The position numbers were made by a program, and so were the translations under genes. Below are positions 6,740 to 13,292 of a stretch of 13,320 nucleotides of DNA, piece by piece. How positions within the stretch are numbered: position 1 is the first letter of the stretch; the number at the start of each line of letters is the position of its first letter. Origin of the DNA: Candidatus Avimonoglobus intestinipullorum (lineage in GTDB: Bacteria > Bacillota > Clostridia > UBA1381); NCBI GenBank assembly GCA_018714645.1, contig DVND01000209.1, positions 1 through 13,320 on the forward strand, given 5' to 3'. Under the pieces are notes generated by a model that had not been told where the DNA came from, made no database searches, and saw nothing but the letters and a program-made list of their open reading frames with translations.

Positions 6740-6852
6740 CCGCCCGGCCCCTTCGCTGATGTGTTATTCCATGTATTTTAACCTCCGTTACATACGAAGT
6801 CCCCTTTTTTATATCCGTTTCGATTTTTTGCCGACCTTTTTATACTGTTTGT

Positions 6853-6881
6853 ATTATAACATAGATCGACGCGCTTGAAAA
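6853..6881 (-). promoter_or_regulatory. Extended -10 sigma-A promoter of the CCA gene
   Basis: On the minus strand TTTTCA (6881-6876) precedes TATAAT (6858-6853) by 17 nt, and TGT directly before the -10 makes it an extended -10 site. Transcription would start near 6846, giving a leader of about 75 nt before the ATG at 6772. That leader contains an ATG-TAA start-stop pair at 6793-6788. The promoter begins 12 bp after the terminator of the peptidase gene. Confidence 0.7.
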
Positions 6882-6892
6882 CCCCTGCATCC

Positions 6893-6921
6893 AAAAAGCG
6901 CTCTTAATAAGAGCGCTTTTT
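6893..6921 (-). terminator. Terminator of the M14 peptidase gene
   Basis: A perfect 13-bp stem (6893-6905 with 6909-6921, AAAAAGCGCTCTT and its complement) with a 3-nt loop lies immediately after the peptidase stop codon. On the minus strand the stem ends in five Ts. It is nearly symmetric and could also work on the plus strand, but no plus-strand gene ends here. Confidence 0.9.
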
Positions 6922-7788
6922 TTACAGCCGTTCCAGCGCGCATAATATAATTTTGGCGTTTTCCTCAAAAATATCCTCCAGCATTTCCTCCGGCAGGGGG
7001 TTTTTCCCATGGCCGATTTCCACCGTGAAGCCCGCCTTCCCAAACTCCTTGATGAACCAGTCCTTGCAGCCGCCAAAGGCCGCCGTCCCCTCCGGGACGG
7101 ACACCCGGTACCCGCTCACCTCCGCCATGTCCTGCGCGATTTTCGCCGCCCCCACCGATTCCTTGCCGTCAAAATCATAGTAAATCTCCCCGCCCTGGCT
7201 GTGGAATGCCAGCAGCATGTCAAACCCCATCTCCCGCACGAACTGCACCACCGCCTTTGTCTCCGGTTCGCTTTCGGAATAGGGGCCGCTGTATTTTGAC
7301 GGGCACGGCCTGGTCTCCACCACCCGCCAGCCGGCATTGTAGTTGTGATTGATATCAACGCCGTTGGCGTTGGCCTGCCAGACCCGGTTAAAGCTGTGGA
7401 TGCCCACCATGCTGATGAGCTTCCGATGATAGGGATTGGTGATGTCAATCCCGTTGACCGCAATGTCCACCCCGTCCGGATTCACCATGGGGACGGCGTA
7501 AATCGTCGCCTCTCGGAACAGGCGCTCCACATCATAGCCCAGAAAATCGCACCCGTTTGTGTATGCGCGGGCATACGCCCGCAAAAACCGCAGGATGAAC
7601 GCCGCCGTCAAATATTCCAGCCCATGGTGCGCGCCGTTGACAAACAGCTTCTTCGGCCCGTCCCCCAGCTTAATGCATATGATCTTTTTCTCCATGACGC
7701 TTTCCCCGATCGTAAACCGTTCCGCCGCCGGGTATGCCCGCACCAGCGCGTCTGTGTCCTTCACCATCTGTTTATAATCGTATCCCAT
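6922..7788 (-). CDS. M14-family zinc peptidase, possibly a gamma-D-glutamyl peptide hydrolase
   Basis: A 288-residue metallopeptidase of the carboxypeptidase A fold. Zinc ligands are readable as HxxE (His55, Glu58 in NGAHHGLEY) and His196 (LLAFHSQGG); the catalytic glutamate is Glu257 (GFTVEIGHG). PMVNPDGVD (100-108) and GVDINHNYNAGW (143-154) are typical family blocks, but His replaces the arginine of the classic Asn-Arg pair. I see no signal peptide, membrane segment or LysM domain, so it is probably cytoplasmic. Related clostridial and Bacillus enzymes (YqgT type) cleave gamma-D-glutamyl-diamino acid bonds, which suggests processing of imported murein peptides; this is inference. The ATG at 7788 follows GGGTGG by 5-6 nt; a TTG at 7833 has no SD site. 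It is a single-gene unit and I found no convincing promoter. Confidence 0.85.
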   Translation of the reverse strand: MGYDYKQMVKDTDALVRAYPAAERFTIGESVMEKKIICIKLGDGPKKLFVNGAHHGLEYLTAAFILRFLRAYARAYTNGCDFLGYDVERLFREATIYAVPMVNPDGVDIAVNGIDITNPYHRKLISMVGIHSFNRVWQANANGVDINHNYNAGWRVVETRPCPSKYSGPYSESEPETKAVVQFVREMGFDMLLAFHSQGGEIYYDFDGKESVGAAKIAQDMAEVSGYRVSVPEGTAAFGGCKDWFIKEFGKAGFTVEIGHGKNPLPEEMLEDIFEENAKIILCALERL

Positions 7789-7884
7789 AGTTCCACCCGT
7801 TCCGTCTCTCAAATTTTGCGCATAACCGCTCAAATCATATATATGCCGCCAAAACGGGGTTTAGTACCGCTGCGCTGAAATGAC

Positions 7885-7911
7885 AAAAAAGAAGGGCGCA
7901 CCCTTCTTTTT
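7885..7911 (-). terminator. Terminator of the small multidrug export gene
   Basis: An 11-bp stem (AAAAAGAAGGG at 7886-7896 with CCCTTCTTTTT at 7901-7911) and loop CGCA, with six Ts on the minus strand at 7890-7885. The stem begins in the stop codon of the gene (7913-7911). It separates this gene from the peptidase gene downstream. Confidence 0.9.
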
Positions 7912-8408
7912 CAAACCACCTGTTTGATAATTCCAAACGCCAATAAAGACACCGCCAGCCCCGCCGTCAGCACGCCGAGGAAAATCCACGGCAGCGCGTC
8001 CTTCGGGCGCATACGCAGCAATGCCGCAATCAGGCTTCCCGTCCATGCGCCCGTCCCCGGCAGCGGCACCGCCACAAACAGGAACAGCCCCACCCTGCCG
8101 TATTTTTTGATCTGCCCCGACCGCTTCATCGCCCTATTTTCAAACCAAACCGCCACATTTTTCAACCTGTTCCGTTTCATCCATGCAAAAATTTTCTCCA
8201 TAAACAGCAGGATAAACGGGATCGGCAGCATATTCCCGAAAACTGCAAGGGCGTAAGCCGGCAGGAACTCCATTTTTAAAAAGCCCGCCGCCAGGATACT
8301 CCCGCGCAATTCCAAAACCGGAATCATGGAGACAATGAAAACAATAAGCTGTTGGGGCACATTGCCCGCACATACGTCCACAATGGATTGCACCAGCGAT
8401 TCAGCCAT
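7911..8408 (-). CDS. Small multidrug export family (COG2426) membrane protein
   Basis: A 165-residue integral membrane protein with about four to five hydrophobic segments. Diagnostic blocks are SMIPVLELRGSI (27-38), FGNMLPIPFILLF (57-69), the KRSGQIKKYGRVGLFLFVA stretch (about 95-113) and VPLPGTGAWTGSL (114-126). These are typical of the Sm_multidrug_ex family, which is distantly similar to the DedA/SNARE-associated group. The name rests on an old annotation; no substrate is firmly known and a lipid-related role is as likely. The ATG at 8408 has GGAGGGG 5 nt upstream. It diverges from the RpiB-like gene across a 165-bp gap and is followed by its own terminator. I could not find a clear promoter for it. 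Confidence 0.88.
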   Translation of the reverse strand: MAESLVQSIVDVCAGNVPQQLIVFIVSMIPVLELRGSILAAGFLKMEFLPAYALAVFGNMLPIPFILLFMEKIFAWMKRNRLKNVAVWFENRAMKRSGQIKKYGRVGLFLFVAVPLPGTGAWTGSLIAALLRMRPKDALPWIFLGVLTAGLAVSLLAFGIIKQVV

Positions 8409-8514
8409 ATAAACCCCTCCGAAATTTCAGGTCTTACTTAATCTATGCCGGGGCTGCAGGAGTTCATGCAGCAGTGGCGAAACTTTTCTGTGTGGACAAT
8501 CTCTGATTTCCCTC

Positions 8515-8542
8515 TTGCAAGTCCTTTTTTTTGTGGTATAAT
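8515..8542 (+). promoter_or_regulatory. Promoter of the RpiB/LacAB-type gene
   Basis: TTGCAA (8515-8520) and TATAAT (8537-8542) are 16 nt apart, with TGG before the -10 (extended -10). The start would be near 8549, giving a leader of about 25 nt carrying the AAAGGAG site. Confidence 0.75.
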
Positions 8543-8573
8543 AAGGATATCAATACATAAAGGAGCGATTCAT

Positions 8574-9209
8574 TTGAAAATAGCATTGATTAACGAAAAC
8601 AGCCAGGCGGCAAAAAACACCGTCATTTACGAGACCCTCAAATCCGTCGTGGAGCCGATGGGCCATGAGGTGTATAACTACGGCATGTATTCCGCAGACG
8701 ACCAGGCGCAGCTCACCTATGTACAGGTTGGCATCCTGACCGCAATCCTGATCAACTCCGGCGCGGCGGATTTCGTTGTCACCGGCTGCGGCACAGGCGA
8801 AGGCGCGATGCTGGCGTGCAACTCCTTCCCAAAGGTGCTTTGCGGGCATGTCACTTCGCCGCTGGACGCATACCTGTTCTCCCAGGTGAACGACGGCAAC
8901 GCCATTGCGATGCCTTATGCGCAAGGGTTTGGCTGGGGCGCAGAGCTGAACCTGGCCTACACCTTTGAAAAGCTGTTCTCCACCCCGGGCGGCGGCGGCT
9001 ATCCGAAAGAACGGGTGGTGCCGGAACAGCGGAACAAGAAAATCCTCGACCAGGTCAAGGAAGTGACCCACCGCGACCTGCTGGACATCCTCCCCAAACT
9101 GGATCAGGAACTGGTGAAGGGCGCTGTTGCAGGAGAACGCTTCCAGGAGCTGTTCTTCGCAAACTGCAAATGCGACAAGATCGCCGCGTATGTCAAAACA
9201 TTGCTGTAA
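8574..9209 (+). CDS. RpiB/LacA/LacB-family sugar-phosphate isomerase, long variant
   Basis: A 211-residue protein whose first 130 residues resemble RpiB/LacAB aldose-ketose isomerases: an N-terminal strand KIALINENS, then VTGCGTGEGAMLACNSFP (69-86), which retains the catalytic cysteine (Cys72) of the CGTG motif, then NDGNAIAMP (106-114). Ordinary RpiB is about 150 residues with CGTGxGM(S/A)xxAN. Here the motif is GCGTGEGAM, a GFGWGAELNLAY block follows, and a 70-residue C-terminal extension ends in a cysteine-rich NCKC. The substrate is therefore uncertain (pentose-, galactose- or tetrose-phosphate). The TTG at 8574 has AAAGGAG 8 nt upstream and matches the family start; an ATG at 8445 would add 43 unrelated residues across the promoter. 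It is a free-standing gene with its own terminator and no sugar transporter nearby. Confidence 0.85.
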   Translation: MKIALINENSQAAKNTVIYETLKSVVEPMGHEVYNYGMYSADDQAQLTYVQVGILTAILINSGAADFVVTGCGTGEGAMLACNSFPKVLCGHVTSPLDAYLFSQVNDGNAIAMPYAQGFGWGAELNLAYTFEKLFSTPGGGGYPKERVVPEQRNKKILDQVKEVTHRDLLDILPKLDQELVKGAVAGERFQELFFANCKCDKIAAYVKTLL

Positions 9210-9224
9210 TCTTATTATTACAAT

Positions 9225-9268
9225 AAACAAGCATACTGCCAAAATGGCGGTATGCCTGTTTTTATTTT
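9225..9268 (+). terminator. Terminator of the RpiB/LacAB-type gene
   Basis: A 17-position stem from 9225-9241 to 9245-9261 (core GCATACTGCC with GGCGGTATGC, one A-C mismatch and one G-U pair), loop AAA, followed by TTATTTT. It begins 15 nt after the stop codon and ends 20 nt before the metF promoter, so the two transcription units are well insulated. Confidence 0.9.
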
Positions 9269-9287
9269 AAAAACACGCTGCCGCTGT

Positions 9288-9316
9288 TTGACATCTGCCG
9301 GCGGGTATAGTATAAT
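9288..9316 (+). promoter_or_regulatory. Consensus sigma-A promoter of the metF-metH operon
   Basis: Perfect TTGACA (9288-9293) and perfect TATAAT (9311-9316) are separated by exactly 17 nt. The start would lie near 9323, only about 24 nt before the metF ATG. The leader is too short for a SAM riboswitch or a T-box, and no extra inverted repeat is evident. Confidence 0.9.
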
Positions 9317-9346
9317 GAAAACCATCAAATAAAATGAGGTATTGCC

Positions 9347-10213
9347 ATGAACATCAGTAAACTATACGCAAAGAAAAAAACCGTCTACTCCTTTGAAATC
9401 TTCCCGCCGAAAAAACAGAGCTCCATCGACACCGTTTACGACACCATCGAGGCGCTGGGGGATCTCGACCCCGATTTTATCAGCGTCACTTACGGCGCCG
9501 GCGGCAGCGTCCGGGAAAACAAGACCGCGGAGCTGTCCGACATGCTCAAAAACCGGCTGAAAATTGAGCCGATGGCACACTTGACCTGCATCAATTCCAC
9601 CAGGGAGGAGCTTTTGCAGATCTTACATAAGCTGCAGGCCATGGGCGTGCGGAACATCCTGGCGCTGCGGGGGGACATCGCCGATGAGACGCAGCTTCCG
9701 GGGGAATTCCGGTACGCTTCAGACCTCATCCGCTTTGTAAGCGCGCACGGCGATTTTGACATTGCCGCCGCATGCTACCCCGAAACGCATTTACAGGCGC
9801 GCTCCCCGGAAGAGGATATCCGCCATTTGAAGGAAAAAACGGACTTGGGCGTAGGGCACCTGATCACGCAGCTCTTTTTCGACAACGCCCTCTTTTACCG
9901 CTTTATGGACCGCATCCGCCAGGCCGGCATCAACACGCCCGTCTCCGCGGGCATCATGCCGATCACCAGCGCGGCGCAGATCGAAAAAATGACCAACATG
10001 TGCGGCGCCTCCATCCCCGCAGCATGCAGGAAAATGATTGAAAAATACGGCGACGACCCCATCGCCATGCGCGACGCAGGCATCATCTACGCCACAAACC
10101 AGATTATGGATCTGGTGGCCAACGGCGTGGAAGGAATACATATTTACACCATGAACAACCCCTACGTGGCGCGGAAAATCACATTGTCCATAGGAAGTTT
10201 AATCCATGATTGA
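9347..10213 (+). CDS. metF: 5,10-methylenetetrahydrofolate reductase
   Basis: A 288-residue flavoprotein (E. coli MetF 296) that reduces 5,10-methylene-THF to 5-methyl-THF, the methyl donor for methionine synthase. Readable blocks are YSFEIFPPK (14-22, with the catalytic glutamate Glu17), DFISVTYGAGGS (43-54), AHLTCINS (77-84), RNILALRGD (102-110, the FAD/folate aspartate Asp110), AACYPETH (about 141-148) and a C-terminal GIHIYTMN. The TIM-barrel order is complete. The ATG at 9347 follows GAGGT by 6 nt. It is the first gene of a three-gene methionine operon and overlaps the next gene by 8 bp. Clostridial MetF often works with a partner (MetV or an electron-transfer protein), but none is seen here; the 216-residue neighbour is a MetH reactivation domain. 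Confidence 0.96.
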   Translation: MNISKLYAKKKTVYSFEIFPPKKQSSIDTVYDTIEALGDLDPDFISVTYGAGGSVRENKTAELSDMLKNRLKIEPMAHLTCINSTREELLQILHKLQAMGVRNILALRGDIADETQLPGEFRYASDLIRFVSAHGDFDIAAACYPETHLQARSPEEDIRHLKEKTDLGVGHLITQLFFDNALFYRFMDRIRQAGINTPVSAGIMPITSAAQIEKMTNMCGASIPAACRKMIEKYGDDPIAMRDAGIIYATNQIMDLVANGVEGIHIYTMNNPYVARKITLSIGSLIHD

Positions 10214-10856
10214 TGCACTTGACAAATCCGAAATATGCCGGTATCTGGGCTATAAAAAAGGCGTGCCGCCCGACCCCCGCACCGATGCGCTGATTGACGC
10301 GTGCAGCCGGGCGATCCTTGCGGACAGCGCGCCGAAATATATCTATAAAGAACTCCCCATCGCCATAGAGGAAGACTGCGTGCGGCTGGCCGGGTCGGAA
10401 GCGGCGCTACGGGGGGCCGCCATCCGCGGCCACTTAAAGGGCTGCCGCTCCTGCGTCCTCATGGCGGTGACGCTGGGCATTGGCGCGGACAGATCCATTA
10501 AGCAATCCCAGCTCCGATCCATGGCGGAGGCGGTGGTAAAGGACGCCTGCGCCACAGCGGCCATCGAGGCCGCCGCGGATTGGGCGGAGGCGGAAATCAA
10601 CCGCGCCGTCGGGCCGTGCAATTTCCGGTTCAGCCCGGGTTACGGCGATTTCCCCCTCTCTTTCCAGCAGGAGCTGCTGGGGCTGTTAGACGCGGAAAAA
10701 CAGCTGGGGCTGCATGTAAACGCGGCAAACCTGCTGATCCCCACGAAATCGGTGACGGCGGTTTTGGGCGTCACAAACGAAAAAATCACGGCGCCGCCCA
10801 AATGTGCGCGGTGCGAAAACAGAGAAAGGTGTGCATATTGCAAACATGGCAGCTAA
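10206..10856 (+). CDS. Stand-alone MetH reactivation-domain protein (SAM-binding)
   Basis: A 216-residue protein corresponding to the C-terminal activation domain of cobalamin-dependent methionine synthase, which the downstream metH lacks. The signature is RFSPGYGDFPL (141-151), equivalent to the RxxxGY SAM-binding loop, followed by LNV-like GLHVNAANLLIPTKSVTAVLG (168-188). It should dock on MetH and use SAM plus a reductant to remethylate oxidised cob(II)alamin. An N-terminal segment (about 1-60) resembles that of other clostridial split versions. The last residues contain four cysteines, C200-x2-C203-x5-C209-x2-C212, a possible zinc or Fe-S site not found in E. coli MetH. The ATG at 10206 has AGGAAG 8 nt upstream. 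It overlaps metF by 8 bp and metH by 11 bp, implying translational coupling. Confidence 0.9.
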   Translation: MIDALDKSEICRYLGYKKGVPPDPRTDALIDACSRAILADSAPKYIYKELPIAIEEDCVRLAGSEAALRGAAIRGHLKGCRSCVLMAVTLGIGADRSIKQSQLRSMAEAVVKDACATAAIEAAADWAEAEINRAVGPCNFRFSPGYGDFPLSFQQELLGLLDAEKQLGLHVNAANLLIPTKSVTAVLGVTNEKITAPPKCARCENRERCAYCKHGS

Positions 10857-13236
10857 TATTTTAGACAAACTTGGAACAGAGCTTCTTTTTTTTGACGGCG
10901 CCATGGGCACGCAGATCCAGAAAAAAGGGCTGAAACTCGGCGAACTGCCGGAACTCTTCAATATCCTAAACCCCGGCGCGATCCAATCCATTCATGAGGA
11001 ATACCTGCAGGCCGGCGCGGATTTTATTTCAACAAATACCTTCGGCGCAAACCGCCTGAAATTAAAAAATACGGGGCATACCCCGGAGGAACTCATCTCT
11101 GCGGGCGTCAACCTTGCAAAAAAGGCCGTAGGCAAGTACGGCGGCTATGTAGCGCTGGACGTGGGCCCGCTGGGGGAGCTGCTCGCCCCGCTGGGGACGC
11201 TGTCCTTTGAGGAAGCCTACGGCCTTTATAAAGAGCAGATGGTCATTGGCGCGCAGTGCGGCGCGGACGCGATCATCATCGAGACCATGACCGATTTGCA
11301 GGAGCTGCGCATTGCGCTGCTGGCGGCGCGGGAAAACACCGTCCTGCCGGTATTCTGCTCCATGAGCTTTGAAGAAAACCGCCGCACGTTTATGGGGTGC
11401 AGCGCCGCCTCCGCCGCCGTGGCGCTGGAGGGCCTGGCAGACGCCATCGGCATCAACTGCTCCCTGGGGCCGGCGGAAATCCTGCCCATTGCCGAAGAAC
11501 TGGCTCAATATACCAACAAGCCCCTGCTCATCCAGCCCAACGCGGGGCTTCCCCGGGTGGAGGATGGCGTCACGGTTTTTGACGTCACGCCGGAGGAATT
11601 TTCCGATGCAATGGGCGCATACCACCGCATGGGGGCGGCGATCCTCGGCGGCTGCTGCGGGACGACGCCCGCCCACATCCGCGCGGTCACGGAACGTTTC
11701 AAGGGGATGCAAACTGTCAAACGGGCGCCCTTTGCCAAAACCGCCGTGTGCTCCCCGTCAAAAACAGTGGTGATCGACAGCCCGAAGGTCATCGGGGAAC
11801 GCATCAATCCCACCGGGAAGAAGCGGTTTAAGGAAGCCCTGTTAAACAACGATTTGGATTATATCCTGCGGCAGGGCATCGAACAGGCGGAAGCGGGCGC
11901 GGACATCCTGGATGTAAACGTGGGCCTGCCGGAAATTGACGAAGCGGCCATGATGCGGCAGGTGCTGCCGGAATTGCAGTCCGTGGCGGACCTGCCGCTG
12001 CAGATCGATTCCTCCGACCCCGCGGCGATTGAAGCCGGGCTGCGGCTTTACAACGGGAAAGCAATCGTCAATTCCGTCAACGGGGAACAACAGGTGCTGG
12101 ACGCGATCCTGCCCCTGATTCAAAAATACGGGGCCTGCGTCATCGGGCTGACGCTGGATGAACACGGGATCCCCAAAAAGGCGGAGGAACGGTTCCGGAT
12201 TGCGGAACGGATTTTAAAAGAAGCGGAAAAACACGGCATCCCAAAGCAGGACGTCATCATCGACTGCCTGACGCTGACCGTTTCCGCCCAGCAGGAGGAC
12301 GCCGCAGAGACGCTGAAGGCCGTCCGCATGGTCAAGGAACAGCTGGGCTTAAAAACCGTGCTGGGCGTATCGAACATCTCCTTCGGCCTGCCCCGGCGCG
12401 ATATCATCAACGAGATTTTCCTGGCCGAAGCATTGGCGCATGGGCTGGATTTACCCATCATCAACCCCAACGCCGGCGGTATGATGCAGGTCATCAACGC
12501 CCACCGGGTGCTGGCGGATATCGATAAGAACGCAGAGGCTTTCATTTCAAAATACGCCGGGACGGCGCCTGCCGCCCCCATTGCGGCGCAGCAGCAAACA
12601 GCCCAGCCGCAAGACGGTTTTTCCGGCCTGGAGGATATCGTGATCCGCGGCCTGAAGGACGAAGCGCGGGGTGCTACGACGGCGCTTTTGGAAACGGAGC
12701 AGCCGTTGGACGTGGTCAACAACCACCTGATCCCCGCGCTGGACGTGGTGGGGGAACGGTACGAGAAGAACATCATCTTCCTGCCCCAATTGATCCAGTC
12801 CGCCGAAACCGTCCAGGCCGCCTTTGAAGTGCTCAGGGAACGGCTGTCCGGCAACAGCACGCAAATCAGCAAGGGCACCATTGTCCTGGCCACAGTAAAA
12901 GGCGATATTCATGATATCGGCAAAAACATTGTGAAGGTCATTTTGGAAAATTACGGCTACTCCATCATTGATTTAGGCCGCGACGTCCCCGCCGCCACAG
13001 TCGTGGATGCGGCGGTGCGGCATGGGGTGCGGCTTGTCGGGCTCAGCGCGCTGATGACCACCACGGTCAAAAGCATGGAGGAAACCATCCACGCCTTAAA
13101 AGCAGCGCTGCCGGAGGTGACGGTCTTTGTGGGCGGCGCGGTGCTGACAGAGGAATATGCAATGCAGATCGGCGCGGATTATTACGCGAAAGACGCAAAG
13201 GCAAGCGTGGAAATTGCGAAAAAAATATTGGGATAA
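10846..13236 (+). CDS. metH: Cobalamin-dependent methionine synthase lacking the activation domain
   Basis: A 796-residue enzyme that transfers the methyl group of 5-methyl-THF to homocysteine through methylcobalamin. Domains in order: homocysteine-binding barrel (about 5-295, opening FFDGAMGTQIQ, zinc ligands Cys205, Cys270 and Cys271 in NCSLGP and GGCCGTTP); pterin-binding barrel (about 312-565, opening VIGERINPTGKKRF); B12 cap helices (about 595-665); and B12 Rossmann domain (about 676-796) with GDIHDIGKN, in which His689 is the cobalt ligand. E. coli MetH continues for a further 330 or so residues with the activation domain; here that part is the preceding gene. The ATG at 10846 is preferred because FFDGAMG then sits at the usual distance, although the nearest SD-like AAAGG is 15 or so nt away; in-frame GTGs at 10804 and 10831 are alternatives. 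Last gene of the operon. Confidence 0.97.
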   Translation: MAANILDKLGTELLFFDGAMGTQIQKKGLKLGELPELFNILNPGAIQSIHEEYLQAGADFISTNTFGANRLKLKNTGHTPEELISAGVNLAKKAVGKYGGYVALDVGPLGELLAPLGTLSFEEAYGLYKEQMVIGAQCGADAIIIETMTDLQELRIALLAARENTVLPVFCSMSFEENRRTFMGCSAASAAVALEGLADAIGINCSLGPAEILPIAEELAQYTNKPLLIQPNAGLPRVEDGVTVFDVTPEEFSDAMGAYHRMGAAILGGCCGTTPAHIRAVTERFKGMQTVKRAPFAKTAVCSPSKTVVIDSPKVIGERINPTGKKRFKEALLNNDLDYILRQGIEQAEAGADILDVNVGLPEIDEAAMMRQVLPELQSVADLPLQIDSSDPAAIEAGLRLYNGKAIVNSVNGEQQVLDAILPLIQKYGACVIGLTLDEHGIPKKAEERFRIAERILKEAEKHGIPKQDVIIDCLTLTVSAQQEDAAETLKAVRMVKEQLGLKTVLGVSNISFGLPRRDIINEIFLAEALAHGLDLPIINPNAGGMMQVINAHRVLADIDKNAEAFISKYAGTAPAAPIAAQQQTAQPQDGFSGLEDIVIRGLKDEARGATTALLETEQPLDVVNNHLIPALDVVGERYEKNIIFLPQLIQSAETVQAAFEVLRERLSGNSTQISKGTIVLATVKGDIHDIGKNIVKVILENYGYSIIDLGRDVPAATVVDAAVRHGVRLVGLSALMTTTVKSMEETIHALKAALPEVTVFVGGAVLTEEYAMQIGADYYAKDAKASVEIAKKILG

Positions 13237-13244
13237 AAAATAGC

Positions 13245-13292
13245 CCCCATTTGTGAGGCTTGATATACAATCTGACAAATGGGGTTGTTTTT
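13245..13292. terminator. Long-loop hairpin terminator after metH, probably bidirectional
   Basis: A perfect 10-bp stem (CCCCATTTGT at 13245-13254 with ACAAATGGGG at 13275-13284) encloses a 20-nt loop. TTGTTTTT follows on the plus strand and GCTATTTTTT on the minus strand. It begins 9 nt after the metH stop. The loop is longer than usual for an intrinsic terminator. The two-sided T-runs would fit a convergent minus-strand gene just beyond the window. Confidence 0.65.

Noticed and set aside
6893..6921. Perfect palindrome as a protein-binding operator for the CCA promoter
   Set aside because: Its position right after the peptidase stop, with a T-rich arm, fits a terminator better; it lies upstream of the -35 and nothing else indicates a repressor site.
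7834..7862. TATGAT at 7839-7834 as the -10 of the peptidase gene
   Set aside because: The positions 16-18 nt upstream read AAACCC/AACCCC, with no resemblance to a -35, and no extended -10 TG is present.
8445..8573. ATG at 8445 as the start of the RpiB-like gene
   Set aside because: The added 43 residues span the TTGCAA/TATAAT promoter and have no family similarity; TTG at 8574 has an AAAGGAG site at 8 nt.
11062..11712. 216-residue minus-strand open frame inside metH, and other long antisense frames in metH, aroA and cca
   Set aside because: They are shadows caused by the GC-rich third codon position; compositions are Arg/Gly/His-rich, with no SD site or domain.
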